Source: VRUE01 sp963705635 (GTDB taxonomy: Bacteria; Actinomycetota; Thermoleophilia; Solirubrobacterales; 70-9). From it: a stretch of 64,000 nt of DNA. The stretch spans positions 434,001 to 498,000 of the forward strand of contig CAVPKH010000001.1 in NCBI GenBank assembly GCA_963705635.1, read 5' to 3'. The position numbers and the translations under genes were made by a program. Under the pieces are notes generated by a model. It saw only the letters and a program-made list of their open reading frames with translations. It searched no databases and had not been told where the DNA came from. Positions 47,947 through 56,418 of the stretch are shown here, one piece after another (position 1 is the stretch's first letter; each line of letters opens with the position of its first letter).

Positions 47947-50202
47947 GTGACCGGGCCTCTCTACGCGATCGGGCGCTTCTGCTCTCGGCACCACTGGCCG
48001 ACGATCGGCGTCTGGATCGTCCTCGCGGTCGGCCTGATCTTCCTCGGCCAGGCGGGCGACAGCAAGACCAACGACAACCTCACGCTTCCCGGCACCGACT
48101 CCACCGCCGCCACCGAACTGCTGGAAGACGACCTGCCCGAACAGGCCTTCGGCAGCAACCCGCTGGTGATCCAGGCCAAGGCCGGCGCCTCGCTCACCGC
48201 GCCGAAGTACGCCACGGCGATCGACCAGACGGTGAAGCGGCTCAACGCTCTGCACGACGTCAACTCGGCCGTCAGCCCGCTCAGCTCGCAGGGCGCGCCC
48301 TTCCTCAGCAAGGACCGCTCGGTCGCCTACGTGCCGGTGGTGCTCGGCGTCGGCCCCGGCGAGCTGACCGAAGCGCAGGCGCAGGCGGTCCTCGACGCGG
48401 GCGAGCCGGCCGAAGCCGCCGGCCTCAAGACCTCGGTCGGCGCCTACGTCGGCCAGGCGCTCTCCAAGCCCGACACCGGGGTCAGCGACGCGATCGGCAT
48501 CGCCGCCGCGATCGTCATCCTGCTCTTCGCCTTCGGCACCGCGACGGCGATGGCGCTGCCGATCCTCTCGGCGATCCTCGGCCTCGCCTGCGCGCTCTCG
48601 ATCATCCGCCTGCTCGAGAGCGTGGTGCAGGTGCCGAGCGTCGCCTCGACCCTGGCGACGATGATCGGCCTCGGCGTCGGCATCGACTACGCCCTCTTCA
48701 TCGTCACCCGCCACAAGCTGCAGCTGGCCGAAGGGATGGAGCTGCGCGAGTCGATCGCCCGCGCCACTGCGACGGCCGGCGGCGCCGTCGTCTTCGCCGG
48801 CTTCACCGTCGTGATCGCGCTCTGCTCGCTCGCCTTCGCCGGCATCCCGCTGGTCAGCACGCTCGGCTTCACCGCGGCGATCGCGGTCGTGATCGCGGTC
48901 TTCGCCGCTTCGACGCTGCTGCCGGCGATGCTGGGGGCGCTCGGGCCGCACATCAACTCGCTGCGCGTGCAGTTCGGCAAGACGCATGCCGACGACAAGG
49001 AGCCGCACGGCTGGACCAAGTGGGCGGAAGGCGTCGCCAAGCGGCCCTGGCGCTCGGCGCTTGCCGCCCTGGCGGTGCTGGTCGTGCTCGCGATCCCGAT
49101 CTTCCAGCTCGAGCTGGGCCAGAACGACATCAGCGCCCTGCCCAAGTCGACGACGGCGCGCCAGGCCTACGACGGCCTCACCCAGGGCTTCGGGCCCGGC
49201 GTCAACGGGCCGCTGCTGATCGCCAACGAATTCGACAGCGCGGCCGAAGCCAAGCAGGTGCTGCCGGCGCTGGAGAAGAAGATCGCAGCGACGGCCGACA
49301 TCGCCCAGGTCTCCGAACCGACGCTCGACAAAACGGGCACGGTGGGCGTCTTCACGGTGATCTCCAAATCGGCGCCCTGGGCGGACGAGACGGTCAGCCT
49401 GGTTGAAAACCTGCGCGAACCGGTCATCCCCGAGGCGCTCGCGGGCACGAAGGCGAAGGCCTACGTCGGCGGCCAGACCGCCGGTTACATCGACCTCGCC
49501 ACCCAGATCAGCGACAAGCTGCCGCTGATGATCGCGATCGTCGTCGGGCTCAGCTTCATCGTCCTCCTGCTCGCCTTCCGCTCGCTGCTGGTGCCGATCA
49601 AGGCGGCGGCGATGAACCTGCTCTCGGTTGCCGCCGCCTACGGCGTGGTCACGGCGGTCTTCCAGCTTGGCTGGGGCTCCTCGCTGATCGGCCTCGACCA
49701 CCCGATACCGATCGTCAGCTTCGTGCCGCTGCTGATGTTCGCGATCCTCTTCGGGCTCTCGATGGACTACGAGGTCTTCCTGCTGACCCAGATGCGCGAG
49801 CACTACAAGCAGACCGGCAAAGCCGACCGCGCCGTGATCGAAGGGCTGGCCAACACCGGGCGCGTGATCACCTCGGCGGCGGCGATCATGGTCTGCGTCT
49901 TCACCAGCTTCGTCCTCAACGGCAACCCGCTGGTCAAGGAGTTCGGCGTCGGCCTCGCGGTGGCGATCGCGATCGACGCGACCCTGGTCCGTTGCCTGCT
50001 GGTGCCGGCGATCATGGTCCTGCTCGGCCGCCGAGCCTGGTGGCTGCCAAAGTGGATGGAGCGCGCGGTCCCCCACATCAGCATCGAGGGCGAGGAGTTC
50101 TTCGCCAAGCGCGACGCCGCCCTGGCCACCGCCGCCGCCGGGCCTCAAACCGCAGCCGCAGCAGGGACATCGGCCCGTCCGCCCCTGGAGGAGGAGGATT
50201 GA
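47947..50202 (+). CDS. MMPL-family RND transporter
   Basis: A 751-residue exporter with about 12 helices: TM1 near 22-38, two periplasmic loops, and TM blocks at about 190-335 and 525-715. LGVGIDYALFIVTRHK and FGLSMDYEVFLLTQMREHY hold the Asp-Tyr pairs of MMPL proton relay in TM4 and TM10. The family exports lipids, glycolipids or drugs. Starts at GTG 47947. The pgsA gene starts 5 nt after the stop, so phospholipid synthesis and lipid export may share a transcript. Confidence 0.94.
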   Translation: MTGPLYAIGRFCSRHHWPTIGVWIVLAVGLIFLGQAGDSKTNDNLTLPGTDSTAATELLEDDLPEQAFGSNPLVIQAKAGASLTAPKYATAIDQTVKRLNALHDVNSAVSPLSSQGAPFLSKDRSVAYVPVVLGVGPGELTEAQAQAVLDAGEPAEAAGLKTSVGAYVGQALSKPDTGVSDAIGIAAAIVILLFAFGTATAMALPILSAILGLACALSIIRLLESVVQVPSVASTLATMIGLGVGIDYALFIVTRHKLQLAEGMELRESIARATATAGGAVVFAGFTVVIALCSLAFAGIPLVSTLGFTAAIAVVIAVFAASTLLPAMLGALGPHINSLRVQFGKTHADDKEPHGWTKWAEGVAKRPWRSALAALAVLVVLAIPIFQLELGQNDISALPKSTTARQAYDGLTQGFGPGVNGPLLIANEFDSAAEAKQVLPALEKKIAATADIAQVSEPTLDKTGTVGVFTVISKSAPWADETVSLVENLREPVIPEALAGTKAKAYVGGQTAGYIDLATQISDKLPLMIAIVVGLSFIVLLLAFRSLLVPIKAAAMNLLSVAAAYGVVTAVFQLGWGSSLIGLDHPIPIVSFVPLLMFAILFGLSMDYEVFLLTQMREHYKQTGKADRAVIEGLANTGRVITSAAAIMVCVFTSFVLNGNPLVKEFGVGLAVAIAIDATLVRCLLVPAIMVLLGRRAWWLPKWMERAVPHISIEGEEFFAKRDAALATAAAGPQTAAAAGTSARPPLEEED

Positions 50203-50206
50203 GCGG

Positions 50207-50776
50207 GTGTTTCCGCTCAACCTGCCCAATGCGCTGACGTTGCTGCGCATCCTCGCGGTGCCGGTCGTGGTCGTGGCGCTGCTGGGGGAGACGCCCAACG
50301 GCGACGCGCTTGCCGCGGCCGTGTTCGCGCTGGCGGCGCTCACCGACGGCCTCGATGGCTACTTCGCCCGCTCGCGCGGCTCGATCACGACCTTCGGCAA
50401 GCTGATGGACCCGATCGCCGACAAGCTGCTGATCGTCGCGGCGCTCGTCTCGCTCGTCTCGCTCGATCGCCTCGAAGCCTGGGTGGCGATGGTGATCATC
50501 GCCCGCGAGTTCGCGGTGACGATGATGAGGGTGATCGCGGTCGAGCGCGGCATCGTGATCGCCGCCAGCTGGCTCGGCAAGGTCAAGACCGTCCTGCAGA
50601 TCGGCGCCGTGTTCGCCCTGATCGCGACCAACCCGGCGCCGCCCTGGGTCGACGCCCTGGTCTACCTCGCCGTCGCGGTCACTCTGATCAGCGGCGCCGA
50701 TTACTTCTTCGGCCTGCGCCGCCGGATCGAGGAAGAGCGCGAGGCGCGGGCGAAAGCGAAGCCGGAGCCGAGCTAG
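50207..50776 (+). CDS. pgsA: CDP-diacylglycerol-glycerol-3-phosphate 3-phosphatidyltransferase
   Basis: A 189-residue membrane enzyme making phosphatidylglycerophosphate. The CDP-alcohol phosphotransferase motif DGLDGYFARSRGS then TFGKLMDPIAD has all catalytic Asp in place. Four to five further helices follow, with a charged C-terminal tail. The start is GTG 50207, preceded by a GGAGGAGG site inside the end of the MMPL gene. It converges on the cyclohydrolase with a few bases of overlap. Confidence 0.95.
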   Translation: MFPLNLPNALTLLRILAVPVVVVALLGETPNGDALAAAVFALAALTDGLDGYFARSRGSITTFGKLMDPIADKLLIVAALVSLVSLDRLEAWVAMVIIAREFAVTMMRVIAVERGIVIAASWLGKVKTVLQIGAVFALIATNPAPPWVDALVYLAVAVTLISGADYFFGLRRRIEEEREARAKAKPEPS

Positions 50777-51780
50777 GCGCTCGGCGCCTCGAGCCACTCG
50801 CGCATCGTCGTGTGGCGCTCCTGGTGCTCGCCTGAGGCCAGCTCCTGGCGCAGGTCGCCGAGGGTGCCGTAGCGCTCGGCGACGACGTTGTGGCGGTGGA
50901 TCGTCTCGAGGTTCTCCTGGCGGGCCATGACGAAGGCCTCGGCCGGCAGGTCGGGGTAGCCCTCGACCACGGCGCGGATCATCTCGCGCACGCAGTCCTC
51001 GACGAAGCGCGGCTGCGAGTGGGCCTTGGCGACGACGGCGAGCTCGTCGGGGCGCTTCATCAGCTCGTAGATCTCCGAGCTCATCGAGCCCTCGACGATG
51101 CGCAGCAGCTCGGGCGCGTCGATCCAGGTCTCGCCGCCCTCGGGGCAGCCGATGTAGAGGGTGCCGATGCCGCGCTGGTTGTGGGTGGCGACGGGCACGG
51201 CCTCGATCGCCAGCTCGATCTGCCCGGGGTCGAAGCCGGCAGCGGCCAGGCGTTCGCGGCCCAGCTCGGCGACCATCTCCTGGGCGCAAGGGCAGGCGGT
51301 CATGCCCTGGGCCTGGACGCCGGTCAGCGTCCGGGTCCCGCGCTCGGAGGCGACCGCGGTGCCGAAGAGGCCGTAGATCTCCTGGGTCGAGTGGCCGCTC
51401 GCCGGCGTGCTCACCGTCTCCGGGTAGCGGGCGTCGACCGAGACCTCGGCGCGGCGGCCGTGCTGGCTCTCGCGCACCCGCTGGGCGATGTGGGCGGCGA
51501 GGGTCTCGGCGCGGAAGGCCTCGCCCAGCACGACCTCGTCGATCGCCTCGCCGACGTTCTCCTCGAAACGGGACATGTGGACGCCCGCCTGGCGCGGCTC
51601 GAGGTCGACGAAGCACTCGAAATTGGCGTGGTAGAGGTTCTCGGTGCCATCCGCCTTGACCCGGATCACCTTCTCGACCCCGGTGACGCCGACGCGCGAG
51701 AGACTGACCTGCGTTGCCGGCACCGACGCCTGCACGTCAGGCGCGGAGAGCGAGGGTGTCAGCGTCGTACGGGTCGCCAC
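50773..51780 (-). CDS. GTP cyclohydrolase, FolE2/MptA family (COG1469)
   Basis: A 335-residue protein of the zinc-dependent GTP cyclohydrolase IB/IV fold. RVGVTGVEKVIRV, FVDLEPRQAGVHMSRFEE and MTACPCAQEM (Cys of the metal site) are the characteristic blocks. It makes dihydroneopterin triphosphate or the cyclic phosphate for folate or methanopterin-type cofactors. The length (335) and VHMSR context resemble the archaeal MptA form more than the 260-290 residue FolE2; I cannot separate them without a tree. Confidence 0.88.
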   Translation of the reverse strand: MATRTTLTPSLSAPDVQASVPATQVSLSRVGVTGVEKVIRVKADGTENLYHANFECFVDLEPRQAGVHMSRFEENVGEAIDEVVLGEAFRAETLAAHIAQRVRESQHGRRAEVSVDARYPETVSTPASGHSTQEIYGLFGTAVASERGTRTLTGVQAQGMTACPCAQEMVAELGRERLAAAGFDPGQIELAIEAVPVATHNQRGIGTLYIGCPEGGETWIDAPELLRIVEGSMSSEIYELMKRPDELAVVAKAHSQPRFVEDCVREMIRAVVEGYPDLPAEAFVMARQENLETIHRHNVVAERYGTLGDLRQELASGEHQERHTTMREWLEAPSA

Positions 51781-51932
51781 GGCCTATGAAGACTAGGCAA
51801 CGCGGCCCCTCGGACGATGGCCGAGGGCCGAGTGAACCGTTTCTTCTGCCTATACTTCGCCTCAGCCGGAGCGTTGGGGCCGGCGCCCCGGGAAAGGGAG
51901 AGAGTTGCACCGGAGGCAGTGATATCGAACCG

Positions 51933-53057
51933 TTGGAGACGGTCCCGCGGGGACTGGATCAGGATTCGGATGGGCAGCCGTTTGCGGAGCCGGAGGAGCT
52001 GCGCGGGCTGATCGCGCTGGGCCGCGAACGCGGCTACCTCACCTTCGAGCAGATCGCCACCACGCTCGAGGAGGTCGAGGTCACCAAGGAGCAGATCTCG
52101 GGCCTGCACGCGCACTTGGTCGAGCAGGGCGTCGAAGTGATCGCCGAGGACGGCGTCGACGCCTACAAGGAACAGCGCGAAGAAGCGACCAACGGCAGCG
52201 CCAAAAAAGCCGACCTCGATCTGACCGTCGAGCCCAGCCTCGATTCGCTGCGGCTCTACCTGCGCTCGATCGGCCAGGTCGATCTGCTCACCGCCGCCCA
52301 GGAGGTTGAACTGGCGAAGCGGATCGAGCGCGGTGACATGCTGGCCAAGCGGCAGATGGTCGAGGCCAACCTGCGGCTGGTGGTCTCGATCGCCAAGGGC
52401 TACCTGGGGCGTGGGCTGAGCTTCCTCGACCTGATCCAGGAGGGCTCGCTGGGCCTGATCCGGGCGGTGGAGAAGTTCGATTACCGCCGTGGCTACAAGT
52501 TCTCCACCTACGCGACCTGGTGGATCCGCCAGGCGGTGACGCGGGCGATCGCCGACAAGGCGCGGACGATCCGCATCCCCGTCCACATGGTCGAGAAGCT
52601 GAACCGGGTCGCCCACGTCGAGCGCCAGCTGGTGCAGTCGCTGGGCCGCGAGCCCGAGCCGCACGAGATTGCCGACGAGCTGCGCTGGCCGTTGGACGAA
52701 GTGCGCGACATCCTGCGCGTCTCCCAGCTGCCGGTCTCGCTGGAGAAGCCGGTTGGCGACGAGGACGAATCGGAGCTCGGCGACTTCGTCGCCGACGACG
52801 AAGTCGCCGAGCCGTTCGAGGAAGCGAGCGAGCACCTGCAGCGCGAGGGAGTGCGGCGGGCGCTCGACGCGCTGCCCGAGCGCGAGCGCCAGGTGATCGA
52901 GCTGCGCTACGGCCTCTCCGGCCTCGAGCCGCTGACGCTCGAGGAGGTGGGCCGGACCTTCGGCGTCACCCGTGAGCGGATCCGCCAGATCGAGACCAAC
53001 ACGCTGAAGAAGCTGCGCGCCCTGCCAGAGGCGCAGATGCTGCGCGAAGCGTCCTGA
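51933..53057 (+). CDS. rpoD: Principal RNA polymerase sigma-70 factor
   Basis: A 374-residue sigma-70. Region 1.1-like LRGLIALGRERGYLTFEQIATTL is near the N-terminus, region 1.2 has SLRLYLRSIGQVDLLTAAQEVEL, region 2 has LRLVVSIAKGYLGRGLSFLDLI then FDYRRGYKFSTYATWWIRQAV, and region 4 ends with VTRERIRQIE. The presence of 1.1 and all of 2-4 argues for the housekeeping sigma. TTG 51933 is the only plausible in-frame start after the GGAGG at 51912, but spacing is long, so the exact start is uncertain. The stop lies in a mirror palindrome. Confidence 0.93.
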   Translation: METVPRGLDQDSDGQPFAEPEELRGLIALGRERGYLTFEQIATTLEEVEVTKEQISGLHAHLVEQGVEVIAEDGVDAYKEQREEATNGSAKKADLDLTVEPSLDSLRLYLRSIGQVDLLTAAQEVELAKRIERGDMLAKRQMVEANLRLVVSIAKGYLGRGLSFLDLIQEGSLGLIRAVEKFDYRRGYKFSTYATWWIRQAVTRAIADKARTIRIPVHMVEKLNRVAHVERQLVQSLGREPEPHEIADELRWPLDEVRDILRVSQLPVSLEKPVGDEDESELGDFVADDEVAEPFEEASEHLQREGVRRALDALPERERQVIELRYGLSGLEPLTLEEVGRTFGVTRERIRQIETNTLKKLRALPEAQMLREAS

Positions 53058-53156
53058 CGGCCGGAGGCGCTGTCAGGCGGTGTCCTCGGTCGCTCGCGTG
53101 CGAAGCACGCCCACGCTCCCTGCGTCCGTGCCTGACGGCGCCTCCGGCCGTCAGGA
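53052..53156. repeat. Mirror palindrome joining two gene ends, with conserved core (copy 2)
   Basis: Arms 53052-53078 and 53130-53156 are inverted copies with one mismatch in 27. The left arm includes the rpoD stop; the right arm includes the stop of the convergent deazaflavin-type gene. The core 53082-53127 matches 5173-5217 almost entirely, while the arms of the two loci are unrelated. See copy 1. Confidence 0.8.
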
Positions 53157-53615
53157 CTCGCGGGGTTCGAGCACGATGACCGAGGCTTCGCGGTCGAGCT
53201 TGCGCTGGTAGTCGTCGAAGCCCGCGTACTGCTCGTTGTGCTTGCGCCAGAGGTCGGCGCGCTCCTCGCCCTCGGCGACTCGGGCGCGGACCGGGTAGCG
53301 CTTGCGCCCCAGCTCGACTTCGCCCTCGGGGTTCGCCTTCAGGTTGAGCGACCAGGCCGGGACCTTGGCGTTGCCGGCGTTGGTGTTGATCACGATCACG
53401 TTCTCGCCGTCGGCGAGGTAGACGACCGGGGCGGTGCGCTGCTGGCCGGACTTGCGACCGGTCGTGGTGAGGAGCAGGACCGGGGCGCGGCCGACCTTGC
53501 CGCCGATGCGCCCGCCGCTGAGGCGGTAGAGCGGGGTATTGAGCTTGCCGGCCCAGCGCAGCCCGGTGGCGCCGAGCGAGTTCGAGATCCGCGCGAGTGT
53601 GTGGTCGCTGGGCAC
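53151..53615 (-). CDS. Deazaflavin (F420)-dependent nitroreductase-family protein
   Basis: A 154-residue protein of the Ddn/DUF385 split-barrel group: LYRLSGGRIGGKVGRAPVLLL then TTGRKSGQQRTAPVVYLADGENVIVI, and a later PAWSLNLKANPEGEVELG. The family reduces quinones, nitro compounds or biliverdin with F420H2 and is common in Actinobacteria. GTG 53615 gives the usual length. It is divergent from the SnoaL-like gene across a perfect palindrome. Confidence 0.9.
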   Translation of the reverse strand: MPSDHTLARISNSLGATGLRWAGKLNTPLYRLSGGRIGGKVGRAPVLLLTTTGRKSGQQRTAPVVYLADGENVIVINTNAGNAKVPAWSLNLKANPEGEVELGRKRYPVRARVAEGEERADLWRKHNEQYAGFDDYQRKLDREASVIVLEPRES

Positions 53616-53636
53616 GCGGGCCAGTATCCCAGAGAC

Positions 53637-53682
53637 TGACTTCGCCTTTGGTAGTCCTGTAGCGCGACCAAAGGCGAAGTCA
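53637..53682. repeat. Perfect 16-bp palindrome between divergent genes
   Basis: TGACTTCGCCTTTGGT (53637-53652) and ACCAAAGGCGAAGTCA (53667-53682) are perfect inverted copies with a 14-nt loop, in the 85-nt gap between divergent starts. An operator or a REP-like element fits better than a terminator. The right arm ends 18 nt before the SnoaL-like ATG. Confidence 0.75.
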
Positions 53683-53700
53683 CCGCGTAAAGTGGTGGGG

Positions 53701-54081
53701 ATGGCAGAGCCGCATCCGTTTCGCCGTGCCGCCGAAGCCAAGGACCTCGACCTCCTTGCCGAGACGCTGCGCGACGACGTCGAGCTGCACAGCCCGATCC
53801 TCTTCCGCGGCTTCGAGGGCCGCGAGATCGTCAGCCAGGTCCTCACCCACGTCGCCGCCACGCTCGAGGACCTCACCTACGTCGACGAGCTGGCCGAGGG
53901 CGACACCGTGGCCCTGCGCTTCAAAGCCCGCGTCGGCGACCGCGAGCTGGAGGGCATCGACTTCCTCGAGCTCGACGAGGACGGCCGCGTCGCCGTGCTC
54001 ACGGTCTTCATGCGCCCGATGTCCGCCCTCACCGCCTTCAACGAGCAGATGATGCAGCGGCTCGGGGTTGCGCCGGGCTGA
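53701..54081 (+). CDS. SnoaL-like (NTF2-fold) protein
   Basis: A 126-residue NTF2-like protein. HPFRRAAEAKDLDLLAETLRDDVELHSPILF is the family N-terminal pattern (helix then short strand), and VALRFKARVGDRELEGIDFLELDEDGRV the sheet part. These proteins include cyclases, isomerases and binding proteins; function here is open. It starts at ATG 53701 beside the palindrome. The PD-(D/E)XK ORF follows after 40 nt. Confidence 0.88.
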   Translation: MAEPHPFRRAAEAKDLDLLAETLRDDVELHSPILFRGFEGREIVSQVLTHVAATLEDLTYVDELAEGDTVALRFKARVGDRELEGIDFLELDEDGRVAVLTVFMRPMSALTAFNEQMMQRLGVAPG

Positions 54082-54121
54082 CGAAACGTATTCCATCCGC
54101 TCCTGAACCTATGTTCGAGAG

Positions 54122-54877
54122 GTGGGGCGGAGGCTCAATCGCGGGCAGCAGGGGGATCTCGGAGAGGCGTCGGCGATCGAGTGGCTCACCTCGGTCGGGG
54201 CGACGGTCTTCATTCCGGTCGGCCATAGCCCTGACATCGACCTTGTGGCATGCGCGCATGGTCGGCTCTTGAGAATTCAGGTCAAGACGTCGACCCAGCG
54301 CGCCACAACTCCCAACGGGCACGAACGGAGCGCGGTTTCGATCGTCACCCGGGGCGGGAATCGAAGTTGGAGCGGGGCCGTCAAGAGCGTCGACCCTGCG
54401 CTTGTCGACTACCTCTTTGCCCATATAGGCAGTGGCCGCAGATGGTTCATTCCTTCGACTGTGCTCGAGGCACGCACGTCCATCGCTCTCGGCGGTCCCA
54501 AGTACTCACGGTTCGAGATCGAGCCCGGCCGGCCGATCGATCCGCTCGTCTATGGCAAGGGTCGCTCTATAGAATCGCCGCCGCCGGGGGAGTATCCAAG
54601 CGGTCAACGGATGGCGCCTGTAAAGCGTCCGGCTCAGCCTTCGCAGGTTCGAATCCTGCCTCCCCCATTTCGCCCTCGCCCCGGCTTTCGGCGCTCGAAG
54701 CACGAGCGCTCCCGAGGCCGAGCTGGACAGTGCCTCATCAACCAGAAGCGGCGCGTGACACTGCCGCAGCAAGCCTGCATCGATGCGGGCTTGCAAAACG
54801 ACGATCGACTCTTTGTGAGAAGCGATGGCGACGGCCGGGTGGTTCTCGAACGCATCGATCCTCCCCCGGCGCGGTAG
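54122..54877 (+). CDS. PD-(D/E)XK nuclease-like protein fused in frame, through a tRNA gene, to an AbrB-like domain
   Basis: A 251-residue reading frame from GTG 54122. Residues 1-145 form a PD-(D/E)XK fold of the kind called group I intron-associated endonuclease (HSPDIDLVACAHG with D38/D40, RIQVKTST with Q53-x-K55, and WFIPSTVLEAR, KYSRFEIEPGRP). Residues 155-182 are encoded by the tRNA-Tyr gene. After this comes a basic linker and a C-terminal AbrB/MazE-like swapped-hairpin domain (KRRVTLPQQACIDAGLQNDDR, then RVVLERIDP). No stop separates these parts. Whether a full-length protein is made, given that tRNA processing would cut the message, is unknown. Confidence 0.7.
   Translation: MGRRLNRGQQGDLGEASAIEWLTSVGATVFIPVGHSPDIDLVACAHGRLLRIQVKTSTQRATTPNGHERSAVSIVTRGGNRSWSGAVKSVDPALVDYLFAHIGSGRRWFIPSTVLEARTSIALGGPKYSRFEIEPGRPIDPLVYGKGRSIESPPPGEYPSGQRMAPVKRPAQPSQVRILPPPFRPRPGFRRSKHERSRGRAGQCLINQKRRVTLPQQACIDAGLQNDDRLFVRSDGDGRVVLERIDPPPAR
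54586..54667 (+). tRNA. tRNA-Tyr (GTA), inside a protein reading frame
   Basis: A type II tRNA with long variable arm: acceptor GGGGGAG/CTCCCCC, anticodon arm GGCGC-CTGTAAA-GCGTC with anticodon GTA, T-arm GCAGG-TTCGAAT-CCTGC, discriminator A, no encoded CCA, 82 nt. All bases lie inside the PD-(D/E)XK/AbrB-like ORF on the same strand. Confidence 0.95.
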
Positions 54878-54887
54878 TTTCCAATGG

Positions 54888-55604
54888 GTGAGCCCACTTG
54901 ACGGCCGAGTAATCGCGATCGCCGGCGTTGCTGGCGGGCTTGGTCCCGTCGTCGCCGAGCGGCTGGCTGCCGCTGGAGCCACGGTCGCCGGCGCCGACGT
55001 TTCCCTGGAGCACGCCGATGGGGTTGGCGCCGGCCTGGCGCTGCCGGCCGAGCGTTGGGACGGGCGGGCGGTGGACCTGCTTGACGAGGGGGCGACGCGG
55101 GCCTGGTGCGCGGCGCTGCTCGAGCGCTTTGGCCGGGTCGACGCGCTGCTGCACCTGGTTGGCGGCTGGCGTGGGGGGCAGCCGCTGCACGAGGAGTCGC
55201 TCGCCGATTGGGACCTGCTCCACGATCTGCTGATCCGCACCGTCCAGCACACGACGCGGGCCTTCCACGATGCGCTGCTCGCCGGCGAGCACGGGCGCTT
55301 CGTCCTCGTCTCCGCCAAGCAGGCCCAGGCTCCCTCCAACTCCAACGCCGCCTACGCCGCCGCCAAGGCGGCCGCCGAGGCCTGGACCCTGGCCCTCGCG
55401 GATGGCTTCGAAGCCGCGTCGGCAACCGCCAACATCATCGTCGTCGACGCGATCCTGACGCCGCGCATGCGCGAGGAGAGCCCGGGGGAGGAGTTCCCCA
55501 CCTTCACCCCCGCCGAGAGCATCGCCGACGCGATCGCGTTCCTCTGCTCGGACGCAGCCGAGAAGATGAACGGCCAGCGCCTGTCGCTGACGATGCGCGG
55601 ATGA
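54888..55604 (+). CDS. Short-chain dehydrogenase/reductase
   Basis: A 238-residue classical SDR. The nucleotide motif is the variant AGVAGGLGPVVAERL, ADVSLE follows strand 2, and the catalytic YxxxK is AAYAAAKAAAEAW with the Ser in FVLVSAK. The start GTG 54888 lies 10 nt after the AbrB-like stop. MerR follows by 10 nt, so both form an operon. Substrate unknown. Confidence 0.9.
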   Translation: MSPLDGRVIAIAGVAGGLGPVVAERLAAAGATVAGADVSLEHADGVGAGLALPAERWDGRAVDLLDEGATRAWCAALLERFGRVDALLHLVGGWRGGQPLHEESLADWDLLHDLLIRTVQHTTRAFHDALLAGEHGRFVLVSAKQAQAPSNSNAAYAAAKAAAEAWTLALADGFEAASATANIIVVDAILTPRMREESPGEEFPTFTPAESIADAIAFLCSDAAEKMNGQRLSLTMRG

Positions 55605-55614
55605 GCGCGGCCCG

Positions 55615-56418
55615 ATGAGCAAGCCGGCCAAGGGCGAGATGACGATCAGCGAGCTGGCGAAGCGCACCGGGATGACCGTGCGCAACATCCGCGCCCATCA
55701 GACGCGGGGGCTGCTGCCGCCGCCGGTCGTGCGCGGCCGCACCGGCTACTACAACGAGGAGCACGTCTCGCGGATCGCCCTGACCCGCGAGATGCAGGCC
55801 GACGGCCTCAACCTGGAGGCGATCCGGCGCGTGCTCGACGGCAGCGACGGCTCGGCGGCGGAGATCTTCGACTTCACCCGCGCCATTCGCGCCCCCTTCG
55901 AAGACGAGGCGGCGGAGATCTTCGAGACCGATGAGCTCGCCGGGCTCTGGCGCGTTCCGGTTGACGAGCGCAAGGAAGCGGAGCTGATCAGCCGCTCCGA
56001 AAAGCTCGGCGTCCTGCGAGCCCTCCCCGACGGCAGGATCGAGGTGATCAGCCCGCGGGTGCTGCGCGCCGCGATGACCCTGGGCGAACTCGGCGTCAGC
56101 CCCGACGGCGCCCTCGCCGCGGCGGAGAAACTGCGTCGCGAGGCCGATAGCATTGCCCGCACCTTCAACGATCTCTTCGTCAAGGAGATCTGGCAGCCGT
56201 TCGAGAAGGCCGGCCGCCCCGAGGGCGACTGGCCCAAGGTCCGCGAGGCGCTCGAGCGCCTGCGCCCCCTCGCCGCCGACGCCCTCCTCGGCATCTTCCA
56301 GATCGCCATGGGCGAGGCGGTGGAGAAAGCCAGCGAGCGCACCCTCCGCGCCGTCGCCCGACCCAAAAAGGCACGCGGCGCCAGCAAACCGCGCCGCAAG
56401 AGCACGCGTCGCCGCTGA
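55615..56418 (+). CDS. MerR-family transcriptional regulator
   Basis: A 267-residue regulator. The winged HTH TISELAKRTGMTVRNIRAHQTRGLL and YYNEEHVSRIALTREMQADGLNLEAIRRVL are standard MerR. The C-terminal effector part (about 90-245) is long and helical, lacks cysteine metal ligands, and ends in a basic tail (KPRRKSTRRR). The ligand is unknown; co-transcription with an SDR suggests a small organic effector. Confidence 0.92.
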   Translation: MSKPAKGEMTISELAKRTGMTVRNIRAHQTRGLLPPPVVRGRTGYYNEEHVSRIALTREMQADGLNLEAIRRVLDGSDGSAAEIFDFTRAIRAPFEDEAAEIFETDELAGLWRVPVDERKEAELISRSEKLGVLRALPDGRIEVISPRVLRAAMTLGELGVSPDGALAAAEKLRREADSIARTFNDLFVKEIWQPFEKAGRPEGDWPKVREALERLRPLAADALLGIFQIAMGEAVEKASERTLRAVARPKKARGASKPRRKSTRRR

